From: Kalaharituber pfeilii
Lineage: Eukaryota > Ascomycota > Pezizomycetes > Pezizales > Pezizaceae
NCBI GenBank assembly: GCA_015179045.1
Contig: WHUZ01000079.1
Span: 1 to 64,000 of the forward strand
DNA length: 64,000 nt
Direction: 5' to 3'
Of the stretch, positions 54,047-64,000 are shown piece by piece. Each line of letters starts with the position of its first letter. Within the stretch, counting starts at the first letter, position 1. The notes below the pieces were generated by a model. That model did not search any database, was not told where the DNA came from, and saw only the letters and a list, made by a program, of their open reading frames with translations. The translations under genes were made by a program, and so were the position numbers.

Positions 54047-54705
54047 GAGAAAAGAGAAAAGAGAAAACCTTTTTTTTCCCCTGTCTTCATGACGCCACTG
54101 AGATTCTTCCCGAGAACACCTTTTTTTACCCCTGTTTTCATGACGCCACTGAGATTTTTCCCCTGTTCAAGTTTCGGATGATCAACTAATACTATTTTAT
54201 TTAGTCTATTCATGATATTACATATCTTCACACTTCAATGCAATACGTATTGATTCTAGTGAAATATGCGACCATTGAACTTCAATGTAGTCGCATATTG
54301 AAATTTAATACAATATATCTTGTCGCATATTTTATATCTAGTTGCATATTTCATTTCAAGTTCATAATATGAGAATATTACATAGAATACAATATTAAAT
54401 AAAGTTCGTATTTCTTTATTGCATTATTAAAGTTCAATATAATATTCTGATAGCATATTTTATTGCGAACTTGAAAAAAAATATGTGACTAGAAATTATA
54501 TATTGAATACGCAACTATATTGAAGGTTCAATGGTTGCATATTTCACTATAAATGAGTAGAATTAAGGATTTATTGCATTGGCGTACAATACTATGTAAT
54601 ATTATGAATAGACTAAATAATATAGTATTAGTTGATCATCCGAACCTTGAACAGGGGAAAAATCTCAGTGGCGTCATGAAAACAGGGGAAAGAAAAGGTT
54701 TTCTC
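54047..54705. mobile_element. MULE-like inverted-repeat element, 659 bp
   Basis: TSD CTGACAATAA (54037-54046, 54706-54715). The ends GAGAAAACCTTTT and inverse extend into long inverted arms containing CATGACGCCACTGAGATT and CTAATACTATTTTATTTAG. The left arm has a second tandem copy of the ACCCCTGTTTTCATGACGCC block. A 9-10 bp TSD with long arms fits Mutator-like non-autonomous elements. The AT-rich middle has no ORF. Confidence 0.75.
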
Positions 54706-54715
54706 CTGACAATAA

Positions 54716-55665
54716 CCACCTCAGGACGAGTGTTTGGAAGCGACTCCACAACCACAACGTCCTCCCCAGTGAGACACACATAGAGGGGTGAAGTTTCGAG
54801 GAGACCCTCAGCGCACAACCCCCGTTGCCAACACATCAAACCCTCCAATAAAAACTGCCTAACCAGACGCCAAGTACCAATCCGATGCAGAAGGAAAAGA
54901 AGACAGCACCTACCGTGTCGGACAAGATCCAGGCTCTGAACGCGCACACAGTACACCTGTGGAAAAACCAGGGAAGATATGTCCCCATCACCGGCCCTGT
55001 CTCTAGCGCATCGAAAGATGGGTCACACCTAATCATCAGGTTCGATAGAGATTCTAGGGGCCAGGCGACCCACTCCCAAGCTGGATCACGGTCCCAGGCT
55101 AGACCGCCACAACCGCAACCCTCCCACCGACACGGGCTTAGTCCCATTGACACCATACACACAATGCCGGTGGAAGCACACCATTGAAGCCCTCGGCTTC
55201 AGAACAATTGACATCATGCATTTGGAGAAGCCGTCCCCCCCGGAGCACACAATAGCATCCCTCCCGCCCACCCCCGCCCGCGACTCCACCTTTCATACAG
55301 TGGAACTCACCTCCCCAACAACCCCGGTAACCGCGGACAAGTCCCCGAACCAAGAAAAGAAAATGTAGACAGCCATCGGCACAAGAGACATATGCATTCA
55401 AAAGACGACTAGACCACAAGGAGGCAGAAAAGATCGCGACCACCCCCCCGATCGGGACCCCAGCTGCATACAAAGACGACACCCCCGCAGCCACCACTTC
55501 CACCAAACCACCACCGACCACGACTCCCAGACCGAGACCCAACAGCAGATTCACAGACGTGCCAGACCCCGATTCCCGTGGCAACCACAAAATAAAATTC
55601 CCAGATTCCCAGATTCTCAAATTTGTCAGCACATCACGCGCCAGCGCTATTACAAAGGCAAGTAC
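54716..55665 (+). pseudogene. Decayed divergent gag-only retroposon
   Basis: The 5' UTR (CCACCTCAGGACGAGTGTTT, GGAAGCGACTCCACAACCAC) matches the first family. ORF1 starts at ATG 54885 (MQKEKKTAPTVSDKIQALNA, YVPITGPVSSASKDGSHL) and is broken by a frameshift near 55145. Later frames still show LGFRTIDIMHLEKPSPP and KRRLDHKEAEKIATTPP, counterparts of TLGFSPI and LKRQLSEEEAKKIA. The RRM-like domain, hairpin and poly(A) are absent. The MULE-like element sits at its 5' edge. Confidence 0.6.
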
Positions 55666-56459
55666 GTTATGCACCCATTATTGCATGCAAAATTATCTAC
55701 ACCTATCGCTCACCCTTCATAATGCTGCTTGAGTCAAATAAAATTGCTTTCATCATTGTCGCATAGTTTGAAGACCCAATAGACTTAAGCAAATAATTAG
55801 TAAAAGAGCTTCTTCCAACTCATCACCTCTATGAGTGGAGATATTTTGGCGTAGAAGTGTATTTCGGCGTAGATTTAAGGGGGGTGGCATATTTGATTTT
55901 TGGTGTTGAGGTGTTCTCGTCCCCAGATTATTATTTTCGGCCTTGTATTGAGGTTAGATATGCAAATTACAAGGTATGCAGTTTTAATTCTACGTTGCTA
56001 ATCTCTTTTGTTCGTCTGTGAAAAATTTCTGTGAATCTGGAATCTAGCAGAGGGGGGGTCTGCCAGATTTGAGAATCTGTACGGGAGTTTGAAAATTTTT
56101 CTGGACGATGGAGCACTGATAAGCCTGTGAATGTGTGAATCTGCGCCCGATTAATGACATGAGAAAAAAAAAAATCCCTCTGAAAGCACTCGCAACAAAG
56201 CCAAAAAAAAAAAAAAAATATAAATATAAATATATAAATAAATAAATAACCGGAATCGAAGACCTCCTCCAGTATGTGCTTCCTACGAATCCAACCAGGT
56301 CATACACTTTTCCCTCAACATGACCTGAGGTCAGTAAGAGCATGCGAGCCTCGATTGTTCTCTCATCGGGATGCTTGACATCGATTGACTATTCCAAGCC
56401 GAATTGATGACTTTCCCAGCTCTAATACGCCCAATATGCTACCATGCCGAACAGCCAGA
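55666..56459. other. Intergenic, A/T-tract-bearing, no gene
   Basis: Contains A-runs at 56164-56174 and 56202-56218 without the LINE hairpin. Confidence 0.35.
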
Positions 56460-58351
56460 TTAGTGATGTGAAAGAAGAGATTGACACTCGCTAGTCGCGT
56501 CGTTAATAGTTATATGTACGTCACCGGAGTCTTGTTGTGCTGGTTCCGAAAGAGTTCCTTGGGACGAAAGCGGTCTGGCGTGGAGGGAGGCACTATCTGA
56601 TTCCTTCCTCAAGATGCTGTCTGCTAGCTCCAGTTCATGCATTAGGGAGTGCCGGGCCTCGAGTGATTCCTGGCTGAGGGGAATCCTGCCGGGTTCAAAT
56701 CTTGCGCTCTGCAGATTATAGAAGATCCCGCCATCAGTGGTGTCGGAGCTGCACGCAACGCGGTAAACCTCCACACCATCATGACGTTGAAGCAGCAACG
56801 GTACGAAGAGCACTTTACCACACCAGCCACCAGAAGGTACACCCCCTATAGCAGCGATGACGCAAGTGTACTGGCGTGACGGCTGTCGAATTGTATCTTC
56901 ATTCTTGTTGCGAAATCCAAGAAATCTCGAGAATAGGTAATCCGGGAACATCCATGTTGCTGTACATTTGTTGAGTAGAGCGTCCCTGAATTCATCAGGG
57001 ATAGCCGGGGCTAATACCATTTGGTTGAGGATCGCCAGTTGCCCCTTTGATTCGGATTCCCATGCCTTAATCCAATCATTACCTACCATCCCAACCGGAA
57101 ACTCAATTCTTCTTCCCTTACAATAGCCATCCGGCAAGGAGAAGTATAGAGTAGTCAACTCGCTTACCATCCCAAACTCCACTATAGGAAACTGGTAATT
57201 CTCAACTCTTGTAAAGTCATCGAACGTTGGATCCCAAATCCAAACGAGTACCCTGAGGAGTGCAAGCACCGCTTGAGTCCCCAGCCACCATGCTGCAGGC
57301 GAGCCAGTTACCTTCCTGACCTCCACGTACTGGCACAAATACCTGTAGATTGTTAGCAATAGATCTTTGGCATCTGGTTGGAAGTCGTGCTTACCCAAGA
57401 CATATCAATAGTCCCATAGCAATAGATATCACCCGACAAGCGAACTCCAGTCTTCCATATACTCCAATGAGCATGCATGTAGCCACCTTTAGAGATTTAG
57501 CCTGTGCCGCTGTGTGCATTATCGCGAATTGCTTCTCCGACCGCTCCTCCGACTGCTCCTCCGATAGCTGCCAAATCCTATGACGGAGAATATTTCTTGG
57601 CCGTTGTTCTAGGCGATATACGGTGGACCACATTATGGAGGAGACAATTAAACCAAACGCTAAGCCGATTGATGCAACCAAAACCATCCAAGTTAGCTCA
57701 GATGCTATGAATAAGACAGGAAAACTGGTAACAGAAGCTGTAAGGCTGTTAAGCAGGGCGGACCTAATGTGGTGCCCTTTGAGGTCCTTGTCAATGTCTA
57801 TATAAAAGTGGAATTTCTCATATCGGTCTGGCCCTGAATCTTCCAATCCTCGCCGGCGAAATACTCCTGCAATGGGAAATGATTCCTCCGTATGATTCAA
57901 TTTCTTGACGACTTCATATACCAGCTTGTCCTTATTCTGCAACCTTTTAATGTGATTCACAGTAAACAATTCTTCCTTCGGAAGTCTATCTACCTCAGCC
58001 ACCCCAAGGATAGGGCGCACAGGTGCTATACGAAGGTTCAATCAGTCCATTCATTGAAACAACGGAATGAATGCACTGAGGGAGATACAAAAGCGCATTG
58101 TTGTTAGCAAACTTACCTGTAGGAAAGGCAGAATCTTGACATGCTTTCGACCCGATTCCTAGCTTCACGAGAGCGCGAACATAACCCAAGATGCCCAGAA
58201 GCGAGCACTTTGACATTGCAACTGAAAGGTATCCCCGGGAGTAATCGACAGCATATCGCTCCACACTGTCGGTAGCGAAAAGCCCAACAAGTGCAGCCAG
58301 GTCTTGGGTTCCATCGGCGAGAACTTCAAATGTGCTTTCTTGCTGCTCCAT
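56460..58351 (-). CDS. Uncharacterised fungal multi-TM protein, 582 aa
   Basis: Three exons: 58351-58117, 58025-57395 and 57342-56460. Introns are 91 nt (GTAAGT..TATAG) and 52 nt (GTAAGC..GCTAAC..TACAG). The spliced length is an exact multiple of three. The start MEQQESTFEVLADGTQDLAA has an in-frame TAA just upstream. DGTQDLAALVGLFATDSVER, YSRGYLSVAMSKCSLLGILG and TGSPAAWWLGTQAVLALLRV are typical of a widespread, functionally unknown fungal family. Hydrophobic stretches lie near residues 45-67 and in the SELTWMVLVASIGLAFGLIV, SIAMGLLICLG and VLALLRVLVWIW regions. The C-terminal 250 residues look soluble. No lesion is visible. Confidence 0.8.
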
Positions 58352-59949
58352 TTTTTACGGGCGATATCGCTTGCTGCTTTTGCCCTCCGAGGCCAATTTA
58401 TGATTTCAATAGTGCGCAAATATCTCAGAAGTAATATTGAGGGCATTCACTTCCTTTTGGTGGTCGGGTTGCGTCCTTTAGCCGGAGGAGCTTGTACTAC
58501 GTGGGTTCGTTCCATTGCACAATTGTGGATATATAAGGAGAGCTAAGAAAAAGAAAATAACCTATCTCAGTAGAACAAAACGGAGTCCGAAATCTCGACT
58601 AAGATATGATCACGGTAACTAGCACAAAATTTTAGCCATTCAAACTAGATATCCCTTGGGCGGCTGAAACATGCATGAATTTTGTGCCGGTGGCATTGCG
58701 CAAAGAGACGCCAAGAGACGCCAAGAGACGGCCTGTGCGATATGAACATGCAACGTTTGTAATCCATCTGCCACAGAGAATTCAGTAGATATGATAGAAA
58801 ATCTCTATGGAGGGGTCAAAACACATTTGAAAAGACATTAAGTTTATAGAATAACTGAGGTACATATTTTTGTATCAGTCTCAAACTAGACTTGCTGACC
58901 TCTAACCTCATCGTATATACTAATATCTCTACAACAGTCTAGCAGCTGTGCCCGGCCACTTATCACTGTATGCAGAAATTTGTTACAGGGTCAGATTTCT
59001 AGCAATTCATCATCTTTCCTGTCCTTCACTTTCTGCTTCAATTTAGTATCACATATAATATATCACTCTGGACATAATAGAGTAACTGCCACTTTGGTTA
59101 TTTCCATTGGCACACAATTAGAAGGAATTATGAAATAATGCAGTGAGTTCATGCAACGTACTATTTCCATAGATGCTAAATCATGGACTGCGTAATCTCT
59201 GAGCTTGCTATCTGATAGGTCTGATCCGCATGGACAGGGATGAAAACGGTTAACTTCCTGCACAAAATGCATGCATGTTTCAATCGACCAAGGTATACGA
59301 GAGCTGTTTGAGCAGAGTGAGGCTAAAGGTTCGAGCAAGTGGTACAATCCCAGCATGCTCTACCTACTTTAGGCCACATCGTTTGAGTTTGGAACATTCA
59401 TACTAATCAGAACCCCGCGTCTTTAGCAAGGTGGAGCACCATGTCTTGTGTAAATATATGACTTCAGAGTACAGCGTATTCTCTGCAGTCAGAACCTCCA
59501 TTTGCTGCATTGCATCTTGATTTCTCATTGGTGGACGCTATCAAAATTGATGTAAAGCTCATGGGGCTTGATAGCTGCAGGCTTCCTCTGTCTGCGCACT
59601 AAGTTACGGTTGAGGTGACGATATTACCTGGTGGTTTAACTTGCGTTTGATTTGCTGTCCCAGAGTGCTAACCAGTTGTTCAATGCCAGAACTTCACAAT
59701 ATCTGCTTTAATAGTTCATACACTCTCTTACTTGAGCTTTGTGGCACACTGTACTGCAGTGATAGTACATGAACAAGAGGCACATGTTAGGAACACTAGC
59801 GGGTCCTTTACGTTATAGGTCAAAGAACAATCAAACCCTCCGGCATCCACAATGATGGGATAGCTCTCCTCATAGCAGATCTCCAACTGCATAGGTGGCG
59901 CTAGCAGCTTTTAACAGGAGCTAGATAATGTATGTCTCTTACTATACAG
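58352..59949. other. Intergenic; promoter side of the multi-TM gene
   Basis: A short minus-strand ORF upstream (MERTHVVQAPPAKGRNPTTK, about 58526-58460) could be an upstream ORF in the leader. ORF 59063-59356 (minus, 97 codons, with HPCPCGSDLSDSKLRD) is unrecognised. A GACGCCAAGA unit is repeated near 58710-58730. Confidence 0.35.
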
Positions 59950-59977
59950 TAGCGGTGGTCATAAATTATCTACAATA

Positions 59978-60762
59978 GGCGGATTTTGCAAAGTCCGGTT
60001 AACTCATATTCGGTTATTTTCTGGTTATTATTAATCAATGTTGCTGTAGCAACGTGTTGTTTGTGGCTGAGTTAACCGAATTTCTGGCAATTTTCCGGTT
60101 ATATAAGCGAATAAATTCGGTTAAACACAATGTGCGGTTAAGGACTTTACATCAACACCAAAGTATCTTGATATTTTTTACTTGCTCAAATGTCTTCTCA
60201 AACCCCTTCTCTATCACCTGCGCCTACAATTTTAGCATCCCGTGGGCGTGGTCGTGCAACATCGTCCTTACCGCAAACTCAATCTCCGGCACCTCAAACC
60301 CAATCACCAGCACCTGCAGACAACTTACGTACTCGACTCAATGATGAAGAAAAGCTTCATCTAGTCCGCTTATGCATTGAATACCAAGCGGAGCATGTCA
60401 AAGGCAAGAAAGAAGCGTTTTGGCAAAAAATCAGAATGTTACTGAAAGAACAAATTGGGAAGGACCTCCGAGATCCTCATAGTACAATGAGAATCTTGCT
60501 TCAACAGTTTGAAGTACAAAGGCTGCCGCAGTTGCGATAGCTAAAGTGGTCTTGCGGCGCGAGGTTATCGCCATAGGTCGAATATGCGTGCGGTATGCGT
60601 GGATTATGCGTGCAGTTATGCGTGGAAAATAACCGAAAAAATAACCGCAGAAATAACCTAGGTACGTTGCAAAATCTGGGCTGTTTTTTGGTTGGGTTAT
60701 CATGGCTAATGGTTACCCGGAAAATAACCGAATTTCAATAACCGGACTTTGCAAAATCCGCC
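59978..60762. mobile_element. TA-flanked DNA element nested in the left end of the outer one
   Basis: Inverted ends GGCGGATTTTGCAAAGTCCG and CGGACTTTGCAAAATCCGCC, with TA at 59976-59977 and 60763-60764. Subterminal ATAACCG/CGGTTAT motifs recur many times, and TATGCGTG is repeated four times near 60580-60625. It carries one small ORF (60190-60540). Confidence 0.8.
60190..60540 (+). CDS. Myb/SANT-like small protein in DNA transposon, 116 aa
   Basis: ATG 60190, stop 60538-60540. The N-terminal 50 residues are Ser/Pro/Gln-rich with a short RGRGRA patch. Residues about 52-110 (LNDEEKLHLVRLCIEYQAEH, KGKKEAFWQKIRMLLKEQI, STMRILLQQFEVQ) form a three-helix pattern with an aromatic/W in helix 2, as in Myb/SANT-like or trihelix DNA-binding domains. 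Such proteins accompany some DNA transposons, where they help bind ends. The domain call is by pattern only. Confidence 0.55.
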   Translation: MSSQTPSLSPAPTILASRGRGRATSSLPQTQSPAPQTQSPAPADNLRTRLNDEEKLHLVRLCIEYQAEHVKGKKEAFWQKIRMLLKEQIGKDLRDPHSTMRILLQQFEVQRLPQLR

Positions 60763-61035
60763 TAAATAAAGTAAATAGAACATTTGTACATTAGCCGTGT
60801 CTTGGCAACAATGCCCATTGGCTATGTTCCGATCTGAAATGTAAGGTAAGGTACACTATCACAGTACATTTCTGAAAAATCTACAGCACGAAATATTCCC
60901 ATTACTCTTGGAAAAACATTTACTTTACTTTAGATTTGCTACGAACCGCCCCCACTCAAGGCAACCCCACACCGCACCGCACCAAAAGGAGGCTCTTTGC
61001 ATCCGAAAAATAGCAAGAAATGCTGGATCTGGATA

Positions 61036-61293
61036 TTAATTAATCAATTTTGATAGAATATTTAAGTCTTGCCTTCTAGCAGAGTTTTTGCCATGGTTGA
61101 GATATCGATTAGCTGCAATATGATCACTCCTATCTATTAGCTCCTTAAGCTCCTCTAAGTCCTCCTCTTCTTCCTCTGAACTGTACTCTGAGTCAAACTC
61201 CAAATCTAAATCATACTCCATTGTTGTCATCAAAACATCGATTTCAGCATCTGTTTTCTTCTGTATTGACGCTTTTTGGCTTATACGAGGCAT
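61036..61293 (-). pseudogene. N-terminal remnant of Harbinger-like transposase
   Basis: An 85-codon ORF, MPRISQKASIQKKTDAEIDV, then an acidic helix (SSEEEEEDLEELKELIDRSD), then NRYLNHGKNSARR. The sequence of basic start, acidic middle and RYL motif resembles N-termini of fungal HARBI1-type nucleases. The catalytic part is missing. It lies between the ends of the outer element. Confidence 0.4.
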
Positions 61294-61499
61294 TGCGAAT
61301 CCGTACTTGTGTTGATATGCAGGGTAGGGGTGAATGAGATTACAATTACAGGGTACAAGCCTTAGCTTTTTTGCAACTTGGACCGGTCATCAATTGCCGG
61401 CCACATATGGCTAGACATACAGGGATATGAAATGTACGAATGTTCCATTTACGTTACTGTAGCTAATTGATGACCACCGCTAGTAAGTGATTAAGAACT

Positions 61500-61831
61500 C
61501 GTGTTACATATGGGAGCGTGCTGCTGAACGGCACCAACACAGCTCAGCGCCGCAACAACTTGTCCTAGCTTACAGACCCGCCGAAACAAGACGACGACCC
61601 GGTTTTGGGACTGATAGAACGGATAGAAGAGACGGAATAACACGCAGGGACGGTTACGAGGATGATTCCATAGTTTCTCCTTTACGTAGTTCTAACTTTT
61701 CGAGTTCTTTCTTCTCTCATCCATCTTATTTCTTCAGCTATCTCTTATGTACCTAGCATCTCGCCATAGCCCAGTAGGCGGCACGCGAGTAATGATATTT
61801 ATTAATAAAAAAAAAAAAAAAAAAAAAAAAA
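61500..61831 (+). mobile_element. LINE 3' end, internally deleted
   Basis: LVLAYRPAETRRRPGF resembles the GLTYRPLERLG region after RNase H. Then follow a 3' UTR, a CTCGC/GCGAG hairpin (61761-61790) and a long poly(A). The knuckle is absent. No TSD was found. Confidence 0.65.
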
Positions 61832-62769
61832 GCTTCGGCGCAACAGCAAGGTAACCTGGTTTCGCATTGGTAGAGGTTCCGATAATTGAGGCAAACACGA
61901 AAGATTTTCCTTTTCCATTTCTCCTTTTTGCCCCTCCTAACCAGATGCTATTCTATTTTTCTTTTCTTTTTTTTTTTTTTTTTTTGCAACAGTAAACGCG
62001 TGCAGCTCCTATTGTATTTACAGCAGTAAGTTTGAAGATGCTAGTCAGCTGCTGTCAATCTTTCTGGTTGGTCAGGACCAGCGATAATAGCACTTTTTTA
62101 AATTGCTATATCGCACTTGCCAGTAACCCATCCCTCCCGTAAGGTTTCCTGTAGTTCCGGAATGATTATATCTCCTTCGCCAGGCCAAGTAGGCCGGTTG
62201 GTGAGCTGCAAAATCTCTGTGGGTCGGCCGCAATCCCCTTCTGCATATTTTCAATTCACAGTCGTCCGAGTACCGCCAAAATTATTTATAATTAGATACA
62301 ATGTACTATACTGAGGTTGAATAGAAGTAAAAAACTAACCCTGACCCAGTTGAGTCATGGTAAGGGGAGGAAAAAAAAAAAAAAGAAAAAAAAAAAAGGA
62401 AGAAAAAGAAAAAGAAAAAAATAAACACTGTCACAGTCGCAACATGCAAATTGAAGCCAAACAAATGTACGTTGAGGATGTGATCCAATTATGATGGCTT
62501 TCAAACTGGGCATTCTAACCCGTGAAACCTACTAGCTACGCACTGCCTTAACCGATCCAGTCTAGAAATGATGCGCACGTTGATGTAATGAGCTTGAGGT
62601 GCAGTTCAGCATTGACGGCAAATGGTTCTCACTAAGTAATGAAGTATCACTTCGGACCCAGAGCCTCAAGTTCATATGCATGTACCTGATTCTCGTGCCC
62701 ATTATTACCATGTGTTGTATTGATATTTATTTGCTGGTCTCCCTGGTTGGGTTGTTGCGAAGGAGTCGT
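61832..62769. other. 3' flank of kelch gene, homopolymeric
   Basis: T-run at 61968-61985 and an A/G-only tract at about 62362-62420. No gene recognised. Confidence 0.4.
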
Positions 62770-64000
62770 TCAGGAACTACGTTGACCTTTACTGTGGACG
62801 AGGTGGGGCAGATATTTAAAGGAGACTATAGAGATGAAGACTAAGAACGCGCAGCCTGCGAGGATAATGCCAGCAATGACTCCTGGCGACAAGGTTTTGG
62901 GGGCTGGGGAGGAAGAAATGGTGGTACTGTGGTTAGAGTTGGCACTGACGTTGAAGATTCGGTATAGGCGGTTGTCTTCGAAGCCGCCTTCAGGAAAAGT
63001 GAAAGTAGCATCTCCTTCACCACTTTGAATGGCATTAGTAAGTACACTTCCACATGGCCATAATATGTTACTTGGTAGACATGCGGAGCACATATATGTA
63101 AAGGACAAACTTACTCTCCGCCAATCACATCGTACAATTGCTTTGGAACCTTGTACCGTCCTTTTTCTGAGTCCGCTTGCACATCAATCTTCGTTGTCCA
63201 TTCTAGGGTGCTCAAATCAAATAGCTGTATTCCGGCATTCGAATCACACTTGTGATCGCCGGAGGCCTCGATTCCACGATAAACGACCATATACTTATCA
63301 TGCACTTTCGCACATGCAGCATCGAATCTGTTATATGCGTCGCCAATACCATCAATGTTAACCCAGTGGAAAGATGGCAAGGACAAAATATGGAGGTTCC
63401 AGAAACTCTGACCACGGGCGTCATGACCACCGTAGAAATAGATGTTGTGACTGGATCCATCGGGCGCTGAGGCGACGACGGCGCACGACTGCACCCGAGC
63501 CGAAGGGAAGTTATCTCTGCGCGAGGTTGTAGATTGGTTGAACCATGTGTGTGTCGCAATATCATAAACGAAAACATTCTGGAGCGATATCTATGTGCAA
63601 ATCCCAAAACACGGATCAGATGGGTCATCATTGCATGTGAACTTCTGAGAATCAGATAATGGATTGAGTTACTGCAACTTACAAATGAATCATCCACCTT
63701 GCCGCCAAGTAACACTAACACACCATTCCCTTCAGTGCCAATGTTCCTAATAAATACCATATTCCCTCGTTGTGATTGACCCACCACAATCGGGCTGTCC
63801 GTTTGCACTTTTTCAACCTTCACCTCTTCTGCCGCACTAACCTCTGGCACTCTCATCAATACCTCTAATGCCTTTTTCGCTGGCAAATCCACGGTATCCT
63901 TCCCTTCAGGGTATACAACCCCACCATACAACCACCCTACTTCCCCTTCCACATCATACGCCGAGGCGGCTAGAGCAACAGTGTCCAATCCCAGTCCCGA
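62770..64000 (-). CDS. Kelch-repeat transmembrane protein (3' part, 5' end beyond window)
   Basis: Exons: 64000-63683 (partial), 63590-63115 and 63022-62770. Two introns of 92 nt with GTAAGT donors; reading phases agree at both junctions. Kelch-like blade sequence is seen as VLLGGKVDDSFISLQNVFVY, DIATHTWFNQSTTS, IYFYGGHDARGQSFWNLHIL, and VHDKYMVVYRGIEASGDH with LFDLSTLEW. A membrane-proximal region (FTFPEGGFEDNRLYRIFNVS) and one TM helix (SPGVIAGIILAGCAFLVFIS) precede a short cytoplasmic tail ending KGQRSS. Fungal proteins of this layout are cell-surface kelch proteins of unclear function. The signal peptide should lie right of the window. Confidence 0.85.

Larger units (their letters stand above)
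59952..61480. mobile_element. Harbinger-like DNA transposon relic (outer element)
   Basis: Inverted ends GCGGTGGTCATAAATTATCTACA (left) and TGTAGCTAATTGATGACCACCGC (right), flanked by TA. After excising the inner element, the homology of the ends continues through GTAAATAGAACATTTGTACA and its inverse, about 50 bp in all. It contains the N-terminal part of a possible Harbinger nuclease (61036-61293) and is interrupted in its left end by 59978-60762. Confidence 0.65.

Overview
The window reads as a transposon-crowded stretch of a filamentous ascomycete (Pezizomycotina-type) nuclear genome. The case rests on short introns (52-120 nt, GT..AG, CTAAC/CTAAT-like branch sites) in several genes, protein families familiar from moulds (a kelch/transmembrane protein, a four-helix MARVEL-like membrane protein, and uncharacterised multi-TM families with the motifs NPDLAGIG and DGTQDLAALVGLF), and a very AT-rich repeat core that looks RIP-mutated. 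The species cannot be named from sequence alone.

Host genes are few. They are an intact seven-TM-like gene (24559-26029) with a broken paralogue in a direct segmental duplication (15397-17300), a homeobox pseudogene (11246-11711), a two-exon RGG/Ser-rich gene (33771-35760, minus), a three-exon MARVEL-like gene (39008-39849, minus), a large single-exon Pro/Arg-rich gene (41182-43596), a three-exon membrane protein gene (56460-58351, minus) and the 3' part of a kelch protein gene running off the right edge (62770-64000, minus).

Most of the rest is retroposons. RT-encoding LINE fragments (reverse transcriptase, RNase H, a C-terminal CCHC knuckle and an ILEWAG-like ending) coexist with gag-only elements of about 1.2-1.4 kb. 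The gag-only elements encode a Pro-rich ORF1 with an RRM-like C-terminal domain and no RT. Both kinds end in the same two-part RNA hairpin followed by poly(A), and many copies have 7-16 bp target-site duplications (TSDs) that can be read directly. The hairpin shows compensatory base changes between copies. Several insertions consist of almost nothing but this hairpin plus poly(A). I regard this shared 3' hairpin, the gag-only family and the hairpin-only insertions together as the most interesting system here.

Layout: 0-2.8 kb, one gag-only element inserted in another; 3.8-5.5 kb, gag and RT relics; 7.3-12.5 kb, LINE fragments around a homeobox pseudogene; 13-17.3 kb and 23.5-26.2 kb, duplicated gene segments; 20-22.6 kb, tail insertions; 27-32.7 kb, LINEs, a 1.7 kb TA-flanked palindrome, a hAT-like MITE and a second segmental duplication; 33-44 kb, the gene-rich part; 44.7-49.4 kb, 12-bp and about 57-bp tandem satellites; 50-53 kb, a four-level nest of retroelements; 54-55.7 kb, a MULE-like element in a decayed gag element; 56-58.4 kb, a gene; 59.9-61.5 kb, nested DNA transposons; 62.8-64 kb, the kelch gene.
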